The notes: generated from the sequence alone by a model not told the origin. A stretch of DNA of 64,000 nt from Nostoc sp. UHCC 0702 (GCA_017164015.1 CP071065.1:3511918-3575917), one strand, 5' to 3'. Positions 36,298-45,025 are shown, counted from the stretch's first letter. Numbers and translations are program-made.

Positions 36298-37249
36298 TAC
36301 TAGCTGCACTTTTTTTGATAATTGGTTCCTTGCAAAAAAGCTGTTCCCCTATTTCAAATTCATCAGCATCTGCAAGTATGTAACTGCGGATGGATTCATT
36401 AAGAGACGCTACCCGTTTGTTAGTCCAGCACAGTGCCTTAGTATTGCCACGCTTGAGCCTAAAGCTATCAAGGCAATGCTGTAGCCATGTTTCAGTGTTG
36501 TACTTGGTTAAATTATTTCCGTTCTCTAGTCGTGGTATGCGCTCAGCGCTAATATCAGACCTAAGCAGATAGACATAATCGGCGATCGCGCCGCTATAAC
36601 GCTGCACTTGCGTAAGTTCAAGCCCGATTGATGGCATTGTGAATACGGGTGATTCTTGTTGTTCGTCATCATCTGACACAGGAGGAAGTTGTGCTGGATC
36701 GCCCATAAAAATGGTAGGTATTTGCATGTATGGCATGAACAGTAGTATCTCCTCCCCAATCATTGATGATTCGTCTACAATCACCAAGTCAAAATCTTGG
36801 TAGTGCAGTTCATTCGAGTATGAATTAATCTTCATCCCCTGTTTGCCATTTTCATCATAATCTCCCGGCATCAGGTGACAGAGGCTATGCAATGTGGCTA
36901 TATGCACTGATAAGCCCGCATTAGCTGATGCAACCTCAAGGACGTTTCTAGCTTTGTGAGTTGGGGCACACATCGCCACCTTAATAGGCTTCATACTATA
37001 GTCGTTATCCCATCTAAAGCACTGTTGTAACGATTTAATTACTCGCTGGATACAGTATGTCTTACCTGTTCCCGCATAGCCTTTAAGGACAAAGGGAGTT
37101 CTAGCTTCATCGCGGTTTAAGTACCATTTATGGATAAGGTCAAAAGCTTGAAGTTGATTTTCTGAGAGCGTTTCTCGGTACTCGGAGTTTTCCCAGTTTT
37201 GAGCAAGAATTATGTTTTTAGTCATGGTTTTAGTGTGTGTTTTGAAGTA

Positions 37250-37302
37250 TGTAGAAATACATGCATGATTTTTGTACATATATTTCTACACGAATTTGTG
37301 TA
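37250..37302. promoter_or_regulatory. 53-bp dyad repeat, copy 2
   Basis: Arms TGTAGAAATACATGCA and TACACGAATTTGTGTA with exactly 21 nt between. It ends 24 bp before the helicase start codon. Confidence 0.8.
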
Positions 37303-37309
37303 TGCTGAA

Positions 37310-38368
37310 CTAAAGATACCAACGACGATCTATTGGCACTAACTTCTCTGAACTTGATACCCAATGTCCAGGCACTATGTAGTCAATTTGCTCACCTGGC
37401 TTATATCGATTCTTTATTCGCGTAGGTGCGTTATTACTGGTTTTTACCTCTGGCTGAATCAGTCTCATGTACTTGTCAAACTCACAAAAGGTGTTTTGAA
37501 TATCAGCGATCTGCAAGGGCACGGGCTTGTTGTTAGCAGTAACATAAGGAAATTCAGATTGCTTGATATTGTCAAAAGCAAGCAATAAAGCTTTTCTTTC
37601 TGCTGAACGGCGACTCAACGCTGACAGTGGATCATGATGATTTTCATTAATTAGTTTTAGTTTTTTAGCACCTCGTACTGCACCTACACCTAGCGCTGGT
37701 AAATACAGCCATTCACTACAAGAGTTATGCCACAAAAAATCAAAACATATCTGTGATGCCAGAAAAATTCCGATTCCTGGTATTTCTTGCAATGTCGAAA
37801 ATATTCCCATGATTGATTTTCGATCAATGCATCCTTGTAGGCTATTTATTTTATTATTCAAAACTAAACAACGCTGATGAATTGTTTCTACTTTGCTTTG
37901 TCCAGTTTTACCTGGCACAACATATGCATTAGTAAACAATCTACCCGATGAATGTTCTGTAGAGACATATGTCCCAAAGTGGGGTGAATTAAACTCAGAT
38001 GAATAAAAATTTCCTTCATTATCACCCCATTTATCTATGTAGCACTGCCAGCAATGCCAAAAATATACCGTCTTGAATTGATTAAACAAGAACAATCGCT
38101 TTAGTACTTCGATGGGTGTCTGATCGCCCTTGTAAATAACTTCTCTGAGTTCATATTGACTAACACGATCAAATATACGTTGAACATTAGTGAACTTGTT
38201 GTAGCCCAGTATCGGACTTACATATGATGGCTTTTTGATTTTTTCAATCAATGTTTGTTGCCTGTGATGAACGAAATCACAATAAATATTTAATAGTTCT
38301 ATCATTTCATGCACTCCTATGCGTTTTGAATTCCTAAGTAAATAATGTCTTGGCACAAGAAAAATCAT
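37310..38368 (-). CDS. alpha-glutamyl/putrescinyl thymine pyrophosphorylase-like protein (aGPT-Pplase)
   Basis: A 352-residue homologue of the aGPT-Pplase family, which Iyer and colleagues linked to thymine hypermodification in phage DNA. Diagnostic stretches are GYNKFTNVQRIFDRVSQYEL (family signature F-T-N-V-x-R-x-x-D-R), LFNQFKTVYFW, and a helix-hairpin-helix segment LQEIPGIGIFLASQICFDFLW followed by LPALGVGAVRGAKKL. It likely acts on 5-hydroxymethyl-uracil or its phosphorylated form in element DNA. No kinase or hydroxymethylase gene is seen here, so the substrate source is open. It overlaps the upstream NUMOD3 gene by 4 bp. Confidence 0.75.
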   Translation of the reverse strand: MIFLVPRHYLLRNSKRIGVHEMIELLNIYCDFVHHRQQTLIEKIKKPSYVSPILGYNKFTNVQRIFDRVSQYELREVIYKGDQTPIEVLKRLFLFNQFKTVYFWHCWQCYIDKWGDNEGNFYSSEFNSPHFGTYVSTEHSSGRLFTNAYVVPGKTGQSKVETIHQRCLVLNNKINSLQGCIDRKSIMGIFSTLQEIPGIGIFLASQICFDFLWHNSCSEWLYLPALGVGAVRGAKKLKLINENHHDPLSALSRRSAERKALLLAFDNIKQSEFPYVTANNKPVPLQIADIQNTFCEFDKYMRLIQPEVKTSNNAPTRIKNRYKPGEQIDYIVPGHWVSSSEKLVPIDRRWYL

Positions 38369-38586
38369 TTATTTTTCATTGATTCAGATATTTTGTATTT
38401 TGTGTATTCTGAATGTTTTCTACCAATATTTGCCTCTCTCAGTTTTTGCTTAGCTACGTCTGAATGCATCGGATTATTCATGGATAAGCGTTCAGTATAA
38501 GTGCTGTAGCATTCATCCGAACAAAATACCGTGGTTCCAATAAAGGCTTGATCGCATTTTTTGCAATTTTTGCTGTTTACTTTCAT
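38365..38586 (-). CDS. zinc-finger plus NUMOD3 small DNA-binding protein
   Basis: The 73-residue protein starts with two Cys pairs (CKKCDQAF and CSDECY), a small treble-clef-like zinc motif, then NNPMHSDVAKQKLREANIGR and KHSEYTKYKISESM, the NUMOD3 motif found in homing endonucleases and phage proteins. It may recognise DNA for the pyrophosphorylase-like protein, whose start overlaps its stop by 4 nt (ATGA). Confidence 0.65.
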   Translation of the reverse strand: MKVNSKNCKKCDQAFIGTTVFCSDECYSTYTERLSMNNPMHSDVAKQKLREANIGRKHSEYTKYKISESMKNK

Positions 38587-38616
38587 TTTGTTTTTTTAAT
38601 TGATAAATTTTTGAGA

Positions 38617-39333
38617 TTAGATAAAGTCAATGTTCCAAATACTCGGTTTCCAGACTGGTTTCCAAGGCAACCCATTGGATGACCTAGCTAGTATCATTGG
38701 CACACCTTGAATTGAAATCACTTTCTGCTGGGTGAGGTGATTAGTCTTGAGTGCCAAATTGACTTTTTGTTTAAGTACTAAGAAATTTTGACAAGAATTA
38801 TGAGGTAGTACTATACCCTCGTGCCATTGCCTGAATAGCTCGAATTTGACCGTGCTGGGAATATCAAGGTGGAACTTATAGCTAGGGTATTGGACACTGA
38901 ATCTACTATGTAGGTTTTTACCTATATCCTGCAACAAAAGCATTGTTGACCATTGGTCTATCACTATATTTCGTCGTCCATGCCCATCTCTGTATTCCCA
39001 TAACTTACCTCCTACTGACTCGTACTCTGGAATCACGTGACTACACCATGATTTGTATTCGCTAGGTGTAGCACACGCTGTAATCACTTCTTGAAGCTTA
39101 TCGAGCCAATAGGGGTAATCATTGGGAGGTGGCGTAGCACTATCAATCCCATTACCCACGAGTATCTCACCAGCGATCGCACGCGTTTCATAAATGGAGA
39201 CGAATCTCTTTTCTGGCAAGTATCCCTCGCTCCTAAGTAACTTAGCAATTCTGGCAGGTTCCCCGATATCGAAGTATAGGTAGCAAAGCTCGTCTAGGAA
39301 TGATTTTTTGGTTTTCTTGGTGATAGCAATCAT
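38617..39333 (-). CDS. hypothetical element protein (238 aa)
   Basis: No family recognised. The N-terminal part reads like a helical DNA-binding region (FLDELCYLYFDIGEPARIAKLLRSEGYLPEKRFVSIYETRAIA); the middle has a Pro-rich short stretch PPPNDYPYWL, and the end is rich in W and K. It belongs to the leftward operon and lies directly below a dyad copy. Confidence 0.6.
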   Translation of the reverse strand: MIAITKKTKKSFLDELCYLYFDIGEPARIAKLLRSEGYLPEKRFVSIYETRAIAGEILVGNGIDSATPPPNDYPYWLDKLQEVITACATPSEYKSWCSHVIPEYESVGGKLWEYRDGHGRRNIVIDQWSTMLLLQDIGKNLHSRFSVQYPSYKFHLDIPSTVKFELFRQWHEGIVLPHNSCQNFLVLKQKVNLALKTNHLTQQKVISIQGVPMILARSSNGLPWKPVWKPSIWNIDFI

Positions 39334-39369
39334 GGTGGCAATAGTGGTTTGGTATGTTTTTTTGGAAGG

Positions 39370-39422
39370 TGCATGAAATTATGCAAGAATTTTGTGCATA
39401 AAATCATGCATGGAATTATGCA
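39370..39422. promoter_or_regulatory. 53-bp dyad repeat, copy 3
   Basis: Arms TGCATGAAATTATGCA and TGCATGGAATTATGCA, 21 nt apart. It lies 36 bp upstream of the start of the 238-aa gene and just after the stop of the 848-aa gene. Confidence 0.85.
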
Positions 39423-39436
39423 GTTCTAGAAATCAG

Positions 39437-41983
39437 CTACCATTGAGGCAAAATAGTAGACCTGATGTTGTTAATGGTGGCTTCTTGCTCTAAGTCATCT
39501 CCTAACTCAATAACTTGATCGGACACTTCAAACAAGTTTTCAAAATCAGCACAAAATCCATCAATAAAAGACAAATCAACACTGTGGCTGATGATTTGCG
39601 TCATCTCTATGAACCTGAAGAAAAAACCGTCATCATCAGGGCTAATAAAGCTGTCACCGCACGCCAATACTTCAGGTATTAGCCCTGATGACTTAAACGA
39701 GTACTCTATAGCCTCTATGTGCTTGCTGGCATAGTATTCCTGCACTTCTTCATAACCTGCACTCGTACTGATGGATATACGGCAATAGCATCTAGCTATT
39801 AGGTTGAATGTGACTTTGAGATGTACTGCTAAGCAGTACCAACCGATGAAGTAATTGGGCTTGATTTCAGGTTCGCACAAATCAGCTAAGTCACATAACA
39901 TATCTAAGATTGGGTCATTAACCTCGTCTAGCTCTTGATTCCCATGCATGTATCCTGTCGTGGTATTGACGGAAATTCTTTTTAAATTTTGCTCACAATC
40001 AACTATTTCCCAGCCGCTGTCATACCAAGACAGGTTCTCAAACATAGAACGCCAAGTCCTAATATCTCGTTCAACACTGTAATACAGTCCACGATTCTCT
40101 GGAATATCGATTGTTATCCAATGCTGACAGCAAGTCTGTGGTATTCCAAGCGTTACTGTATCTTTTATATAAACGCTATCGTTGGACATAGAACATAGTT
40201 TGTCTAATGCAGAATCGATCCTGTCTCCCAACTCCCGACTAAAAATACACAGCGCATCCAATGAATTATCCGTCTTTTGTTTTTCGTTCAACTCAGATTC
40301 GTCATCGAACTCAAAATCAGGATTGGCAGTAATTAGTATTTCCTCATCATTGATGCCTAGTCCTAGTTCGCCTAGACTATCGCAAAATTGCAAAAAATCC
40401 ATCCATTCAGATGCTTCTTTGCACCAGCCTCCAATATGAAGTAACAAACCACCATCTAGACACTCTTCACCTTGCCATATTTCGTAGTATGCCTGTCCCT
40501 CGTGCATGTAACCTGTCATTACAGGTATTAGACTTGAAACTATCTGCTCACATAGCGCCCAAGGTACGCGCTTTCTGGTGGAAATATCACACACGCTGTG
40601 ATCGAGTTCTTCATTAAAATCAAGCCATTTTCGATTAGTAGTGCAAGCCCACTCACCGCGTTTTTCTATAGCATAAGCATGCCTGGTTTCCCAGTCACCT
40701 AATAGATATTCTCTAGGGCATAGCTCATTCTTTGGGTGCGCTGTATCATACCCATTTTGCCACCATGCATGTGCATCGAGAGCAGGGTCGTAAGGATTAG
40801 TCGCCCCAAAGAGAGCTTTGTATCCCCGCCAAAATAGATTGTGCATACATTGAGCGGGGTAAGCTATCTGTGTGTTGTGTGAGGGTTCCTCGTCGATATA
40901 TCCGGAGTCCTCTTGTATTTCTATTTTCGCGCGCAGATTACGTAGGTACTCGATAATAGGCTCATCCATGCCGAAGCCGGAGTATACACGTCTACCGTTG
41001 CAGATGAAAGCATGTTGATGGGCAATGGCGGTCAGGCTGTGTATCTCTTGTTCTGTTAGTTCACGTCCCATGTATTTAATATATATCCGCTGCATGTCTT
41101 CCAACGTATGCACATTGCCTGCAATACCCTTAGCCTTGTTTATGTAACGAGTGAACGAACTTCTGAGCATGTCGTAGTCCGTATTGTCTTCCTTTCCTTT
41201 GGGTTCTACGCTGTGTGAGGGTTCCTCTGGTTCTCCTTTGATGCGTTCATCCCCGTACCCTGTGTCATCAATTTTTCTTAGTTCCTTAAACTCTTGGTAA
41301 TCGAGTCCACTATCATCAAGTAACCATGCCAATGTTATTTCAGCGCCACTTTCGTTTTCATCTTCTAGTGCATTTATTTCTGCATTCTGTATATCGGTTA
41401 TTTCATTTGGATGAATGTGGACTTGTTGTGATTCCGAGATTGCGTTATGTCGTGTTTTCCAAAGTGAAACCAGTGAACCGCCGTCTTTCTGTATTCCTAA
41501 TTCTTGCGGTATGATACTCACCTCTTTATTAGGAGACACCTCAATCGCAGTCTCCTGACCGCTTGACTGAATACCGTCAGAAAGAGTGATGCCAAGTATC
41601 TTCTCTATCACCGATAATGCATAAGTCCAGTAATCTTTACCACTCTTGCCTTGTAGAGTAATAGCAACTATTCCATTGCTTACCTTAGCGTCGTCTAGTC
41701 GGTCAATAATTGCGTTGTTAGCAATACCCTTGCTGATTTGACTAAGCCCAAGAGCAAGCTTCACTTGTTCCTGCATGTAAGGTATTGTGCCTGGCTTCAG
41801 CGCAACAGGTGCTATTTCTTCATCAAGCACTAAGCCTTCATGCTGAAATCCAGCGGCTAACAAGGCTTTAATGATGGCTGCACGACTAGTAGTTTTGCCG
41901 TACTTAGCTACCTCATGCCAGGTGACACGGCTGTAGTTTTCGTTTACCAATGCTTTTAGCTCGTTGTAGGATAAACGTGTCAT
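39437..41983 (-). CDS. large hypothetical element protein (848 aa)
   Basis: The largest gene of the element, first in the leftward arm. No domain is certain. The N-terminus (residues 1-60) is helical and could hold an HTH (SRVTWHEVAKYGKTTSRAAIIKALLAAGF). Residues 140-290 are acidic and low complexity. Around residue 390, NLFWRGYKALFGATNPYDPALDAHAWWQNGYDTAH resembles the ribosome modulation factor (RMF) fold, which I judged by eye only. The C-terminal part alternates acidic and aromatic residues and might be structural or regulatory. No catalytic motif was found. Confidence 0.6.
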   Translation of the reverse strand: MTRLSYNELKALVNENYSRVTWHEVAKYGKTTSRAAIIKALLAAGFQHEGLVLDEEIAPVALKPGTIPYMQEQVKLALGLSQISKGIANNAIIDRLDDAKVSNGIVAITLQGKSGKDYWTYALSVIEKILGITLSDGIQSSGQETAIEVSPNKEVSIIPQELGIQKDGGSLVSLWKTRHNAISESQQVHIHPNEITDIQNAEINALEDENESGAEITLAWLLDDSGLDYQEFKELRKIDDTGYGDERIKGEPEEPSHSVEPKGKEDNTDYDMLRSSFTRYINKAKGIAGNVHTLEDMQRIYIKYMGRELTEQEIHSLTAIAHQHAFICNGRRVYSGFGMDEPIIEYLRNLRAKIEIQEDSGYIDEEPSHNTQIAYPAQCMHNLFWRGYKALFGATNPYDPALDAHAWWQNGYDTAHPKNELCPREYLLGDWETRHAYAIEKRGEWACTTNRKWLDFNEELDHSVCDISTRKRVPWALCEQIVSSLIPVMTGYMHEGQAYYEIWQGEECLDGGLLLHIGGWCKEASEWMDFLQFCDSLGELGLGINDEEILITANPDFEFDDESELNEKQKTDNSLDALCIFSRELGDRIDSALDKLCSMSNDSVYIKDTVTLGIPQTCCQHWITIDIPENRGLYYSVERDIRTWRSMFENLSWYDSGWEIVDCEQNLKRISVNTTTGYMHGNQELDEVNDPILDMLCDLADLCEPEIKPNYFIGWYCLAVHLKVTFNLIARCYCRISISTSAGYEEVQEYYASKHIEAIEYSFKSSGLIPEVLACGDSFISPDDDGFFFRFIEMTQIISHSVDLSFIDGFCADFENLFEVSDQVIELGDDLEQEATINNIRSTILPQW

Positions 41984-42039
41984 GTTTTTGCCTTTGATAT
42001 TGTGTTTGTGTTAGTGCCACCATACCTACAACTTTTATA

Positions 42040-42092
42040 TGTGTCAATATATGCACAAAAAATGTACATAAAATTGTACATAGAATCATGCA
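42040..42092. promoter_or_regulatory. 53-bp dyad repeat, copy 4 (divergent control region)
   Basis: Arms TGTGTCAATATATGCA and TACATAGAATCATGCA, 21 nt apart, inside the 337-bp spacer between the leftward 848-aa gene and the rightward RHH gene. The arm is followed by GGATATTGAGAAGGGTATAA (42093-), also found after copy 5, which contains a -10-like TATAAA. It is well placed to control both arms. Confidence 0.8.
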
Positions 42093-42320
42093 GGATATTG
42101 AGAAGGGTATAAAACCTGTGGGCCTGTTAGCGACCTAGAACAAATATAAAGCATAAGCATTTCAATTGCAATGCTTTTAATATTAGTTTAATTTGCATTT
42201 TGACTAGTTTGATATAAGCCATACGTATAGCAAAAGCATTGCATAATGCAATACTTATGAGATATCTTTAATTGCATAACGCAATGGAAAAGATAGCAAG
42301 TGTAATATAGGGAGGTGTCC

Positions 42321-42548
42321 ATGCAAACCTTGTTGTCTATGCCCAGAAAAAGGAAACCTGTTTCTTTTCGTATTGATGAGCTAGTGGTAGAAATTTTAAG
42401 CAAATTAGCGAAAGAGGAAAACACTAGTGTTAATAGGTACATTGAAACTCATTTTTTCCGCTTAGCTAAAGAACGAAGCTTGATTTCCTCGGATACCGAG
42501 TTGATCGGTGAAACCAGAGGGGGAGGAGGAGCCAAAGACAAAGACTGA
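42321..42548 (+). CDS. ribbon-helix-helix regulator (CopG/Arc type)
   Basis: The 75-residue protein has the RHH pattern RKPVSFRIDELVVEILSKLAKEENTSVNRYIETHFF, with strand F-R-I followed by two helices, and a Gly/Lys-rich tail. The start at 42321 has GGAGGT 4 nt before it. It opens the rightward arm, just beyond dyad copy 4. RHH dimers bind paired short repeats, so it is a candidate binder of the dyad family. Confidence 0.75.
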   Translation: MQTLLSMPRKRKPVSFRIDELVVEILSKLAKEENTSVNRYIETHFFRLAKERSLISSDTELIGETRGGGGAKDKD

Positions 42549-42561
42549 TGAGCATCTATAT

Positions 42562-42597
42562 ATATAGGGCTTTCATCATAAAGCGAAAGCCCTATAT
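42562..42597. terminator. 12-bp perfect hairpin after the RHH gene
   Basis: TATAGGGCTTTC, a 10-nt loop, and GAAAGCCCTATA form a perfect stem 14 bp past the stop. There is no T-tract, so it may be an attenuator or RNA stabiliser. Confidence 0.5.
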
Positions 42598-42633
42598 GAC
42601 AAGCATCCGACATACACAACAAGGTAGCTATAC

Positions 42634-43344
42634 ATGACACACAAAGCTAAACGTGCATCAATAAGCATTGCAAGCATTGAAATAGAAGTATTTCAACTAC
42701 TGAATGAAGACTATGCAATGAGCCAGAGTCAGGTTGCAGAAGCAGTTGAAGTACATAGTTTTTCTATTTCACGTTTTTTGAAGTCAAAGCAGGCTAAAAG
42801 CTTACTGGATAAAAGTTTTGAATTTCACACTTTGACTGTAGAAGGAAGCAATAAACCAATCAATGTCATCTCTATCAGTGTTGCTAGTGCTTTCTGGTTT
42901 ACCCAAGCTATCAAGGGCAATGTCAAGGCTCAAGCCATATCCTATGCTTGTCAGATTGAAGCCTTGCAGCGTCGCTGTGATACTGCATTTAAGGCAATGA
43001 AGACAGAGCATCAATATGAACAACAAGCAATCACCAACAAGGAAACATGGGAAAAGTCTAGAGAGTTTCTAAAAGATACTCATGCTTCATTCACCAGTTG
43101 TTGTATGGCATATAATTTCCATGCAGGTGTAGCACATGACGCGATTACCTTAGCAGTCTGTGGCAAGAAAGCATCTGAGTTGAGAGAACTAGAAGTTATA
43201 AGTGGCAATCCATCAATAGGATTAAATCACGTTCAAGACTATGGCGACTTGGTAAAGATAGCCAAGGCAAAGCTTCTGTTCAGTAAGTACAGGAAAGGAA
43301 GTATTCAGGAACGGGTTGCTAAGGTATTAAAGGACATCAATTAA
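42634..43344 (+). CDS. antirepressor-like / Bro-N-related regulatory protein (236 aa)
   Basis: The N-terminal domain (MTHKAKRASISIASIEIEVFQLLNEDYAMSQSQVAEAVEV-HSFSISRFLKSKQAKSLLDKSF) is shared with the 124-aa protein at 45059: I-S-I-A-x-I-E-x-E-V-F-Q and M-S-Q-x-Q-V-A-x-A. The pattern matches cyanobacterial phage antirepressor-type domains. The C-terminal 130 residues form a separate helical part. It likely modulates the repressor that controls lysogeny; no direct evidence in this window. Confidence 0.6.
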   Translation: MTHKAKRASISIASIEIEVFQLLNEDYAMSQSQVAEAVEVHSFSISRFLKSKQAKSLLDKSFEFHTLTVEGSNKPINVISISVASAFWFTQAIKGNVKAQAISYACQIEALQRRCDTAFKAMKTEHQYEQQAITNKETWEKSREFLKDTHASFTSCCMAYNFHAGVAHDAITLAVCGKKASELRELEVISGNPSIGLNHVQDYGDLVKIAKAKLLFSKYRKGSIQERVAKVLKDIN

Positions 43345-43350
43345 AAATAG

Positions 43351-43403
43351 TGCATGAATTTATGTACAAAAATATCTATGAACTTCATACATAAATTCAT
43401 GCA
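43351..43403. promoter_or_regulatory. 53-bp dyad repeat, copy 5
   Basis: Arms TGCATGAATTTATGTA and TACATAAATTCATGCA are perfect inverted repeats, 16 of 16, 21 nt apart. It is followed by GGATATTGAGAATGGTATAA, the same block as copy 4, then the RHH gene at 43612. Confidence 0.9.
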
Positions 43404-43611
43404 GGATATTGAGAATGGTATAAAACCTGTGCTTGGGTGGCATGAATTTAGCTTATTTCAAGTTATACCAAAACGCTACTATTTTTCTATAACTTGTTTT
43501 GATTGATGCCGACCAAGTGATAAAAACAAGAGATACCAAAATGAATCAAAATGGTATTTAATGGACGTAGGCAAACACCAAGAGTCAGAATAAAGGAGGT
43601 TAAGTGGAATA

Positions 43612-43836
43612 ATGATAAGTATGGCAGGACAGAAATTTAGCTTTGTTATTGAACCTGATTTGGTAGAGCCATTAAAAGCCCAAGCTCAAAAAGAGCGTAG
43701 ATCCATAGCTTCTCTACTGAACTGGCTAATTGCTAAACACTTAGAGGAGCAGCAGGGTATCGAGTTTGAGCCAAAGATTCAGCACGGTGGCGACAGAAGA
43801 TCCGAAGCAGCGATAGGAAAGGATACGAAAAGTTAA
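43612..43836 (+). CDS. second ribbon-helix-helix-like regulator
   Basis: The 74-residue protein shows the RHH pattern GQKFSFVIEPDLVEPLKAQAQKERRSIASLLNWLIAKHLEEQ, with a polar C-terminal tail (HGGDRRSEAAIG). An AAAGGAGG ribosome site precedes it. It is followed by GGGAGTG / CACTCCC hairpin (43861-43881). As the second RHH gene behind a dyad with the same flanking block, it may be a cross-regulator. Confidence 0.7.
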   Translation: MISMAGQKFSFVIEPDLVEPLKAQAQKERRSIASLLNWLIAKHLEEQQGIEFEPKIQHGGDRRSEAAIGKDTKS

Positions 43837-43860
43837 GCTACTAAGCACATCTATGTATAA

Positions 43861-43881
43861 GGGAGTGTTTATTGCACTCCC
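43861..43881 (+). terminator. hairpin terminator after the second RHH gene
   Basis: GGGAGTG, a 7-nt loop, CACTCCC. The following sequence is CTCCCTTTAG, so the T-tract is weak. Confidence 0.45.
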
Positions 43882-44006
43882 CTCCCTTTAGAACAACCGA
43901 CGCACCAAAAGCACTAGGTTCCATCGTAGAGAGCTAAAACGCTTGTCAATTGGGCTTTTAAGGCTTGAGCCTGAAAACTAAAACTTTCAAACAAAGGATT
44001 CGCAAA

Positions 44007-44585
44007 ATGACAAACCTAGCATTCAGCCAAAACCTAGCACTGGCTTTGTATTCATCTAAAGAACAATTTCCTATCGATCTTGACGACGCATGGCAGTGGT
44101 TGGGATATGCCACCAAACAGAAAGCGGAACAAAAACTCAAAAGTAGCTTTGAAGAGAATACAGACTTTTTAACCAAACGGTTAAAAACCTCTACTAACGG
44201 TCGTCCTAGACAATGCGTTATGCTCTCCATCGACTGTTTCAAATCTCTGGGTATGATGGCAGGCACGGAACAGGGTAAAGCTATACGTCGTTACTTTTTA
44301 GAGTGCGAGCGTATCGCTAAACAGACAGCCACAGAATCATCATTGACTAGCCGACTTTTGGCACAATCTCGACATTTGAATCAACTAACTAGCCTAGAAG
44401 ACCAAGCAGCAAGGCTAAGGGATGACATAGCTAATCACGAGAAAGCGATCGCACAATCAAGAGAAAAACTAAAGGCTGTTGAGTCAGAGATTGAAGATAT
44501 CTACATCGAGGTGTATCAGCCTATCAAAGAAAAGCTTGAGTATTACGAATCAAAAAAAGCCAAGCGTGCATCAATGTCAGCATAA
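44007..44585 (+). CDS. MSV199/AntA-type phage antirepressor
   Basis: The 192-residue protein has the MSV199 domain: FPIDLDDAWQWLGYATKQKAEQKLKSSFEENTDFLT, then GRPRQCVMLSIDCFKSLGMMAGTEQGKAIRRYFLECERIA. The C-terminus is a coiled coil ending EVYQPIKEKLEYYESKKAKR, shared with the 287-aa protein at 45449. The start at 44007 has AAAGGA 8 nt before it; a TTG at 43965 is not supported. Antirepressors of this type bind a repressor or operator to trigger induction. Confidence 0.85.
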   Translation: MTNLAFSQNLALALYSSKEQFPIDLDDAWQWLGYATKQKAEQKLKSSFEENTDFLTKRLKTSTNGRPRQCVMLSIDCFKSLGMMAGTEQGKAIRRYFLECERIAKQTATESSLTSRLLAQSRHLNQLTSLEDQAARLRDDIANHEKAIAQSREKLKAVESEIEDIYIEVYQPIKEKLEYYESKKAKRASMSA

Positions 44586-44615
44586 TTAGAGTAAAAGATA
44601 AGGATGAGAGGACTT

Positions 44616-44888
44616 ATGACAGACGCATACGCACAAATCCAAGAACTAGACCGCAGGCTTACCGCACTGACTCAAGAGGTAAACAGCCTCAAAACACAAA
44701 TCGGCGTTGTAGGCACAACACAATATGCGGTAGTACAAATCCTTGATCGATTGGAACGAGTTGAGGCAAGACAAGCCCAGCATACAGAAGTACTTGCAAG
44801 CCACACCCAAGTGCTTAATCAGCATACGCAGTTACTCAATGAAATACTCCGAATCCTACGCGATCGCAATGGTGGCACTGGGGTTTGA
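44616..44888 (+). CDS. coiled-coil protein
   Basis: The 90-residue protein is almost wholly heptad-repeat helix (QIQELDRRLTALTQEVNSLKTQIG, then ILDRLERVEARQAQHTEVL and QVLNQHTQLLNEILRILRD). It may pair with the coiled-coil tails of neighbouring antirepressor-like proteins. The ATG at 44604 is an alternative start. No family is recognised. Confidence 0.55.
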   Translation: MTDAYAQIQELDRRLTALTQEVNSLKTQIGVVGTTQYAVVQILDRLERVEARQAQHTEVLASHTQVLNQHTQLLNEILRILRDRNGGTGV

Positions 44889-44905
44889 TACCTCTTCAAA
44901 AACAA

Positions 44906-44958
44906 TGCATGATTTTATGTACAAATATATGCACAAAAATCAAACATAGATTCATGCA
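44906..44958. promoter_or_regulatory. 53-bp dyad repeat, copy 6
   Basis: Arms TGCATGATTTTATGTA and AACATAGATTCATGCA, 21 nt apart. The tRNA-like gene starts 9 bp downstream. Confidence 0.8.
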
Positions 44959-44966
44959 TTACTTTC

Positions 44967-45024
44967 AGGACTACATCATTTTGGTAAATGAGTATTCACT
45001 TGGGTTCGATTCCCGGTAGTCCTA
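44967..45024 (+). ncRNA. tRNA-like RNA without an anticodon arm, copy 1
   Basis: A 7-bp acceptor AGGACTA / TAGTCCT, then a D arm (TCAT, loop TTTGGTAA with the two conserved G, ATGA) and a T arm (TTGGG, loop TTCGATT, CCCGG, ending in discriminator A). Between the D and T arms there are only 8 nt, so no anticodon arm can form. It is followed by a CCCC-N6-GGGG hairpin at 45026-45039. Encoded CCA is absent. A second copy is at 46671. Confidence 0.65.
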
Positions 45025-45025
45025 T

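Larger units (their letters stand above)
34486..37225 (-). pseudogene. RecD/Dda-like SF1 helicase interrupted by an IS630-family element
   Basis: The N-terminal part (37225-36298) has Walker A YAGTGKTYC, Walker B LVIVDESSMIG and motif III FMGDPAQLPPV. The C-terminal part (34979-34486) has LNIHQSQGSTYPYAFV and LLYTGYTRASQHLHV (motifs V and VI). Removing the insertion plus one TA rejoins the halves in frame (AAST-SMMRGIV), giving about 473 residues from the ATG at 37225, close to Dda and RecD2-type helicases. It would unwind element DNA in replication or recombination. As it stands it cannot make a complete protein. Confidence 0.88.

Noticed and set aside
44743..44949. 68-aa ORF overlapping the coiled-coil gene
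   Set aside because: Shadow frame of 44616-44888 that ends in dyad copy 6; no ribosome site.
44967..45024. Functional tRNA
   Set aside because: Only 8 nt lie between the D and T arms, too few for an anticodon arm, so it cannot decode; annotated as tRNA-like RNA instead.
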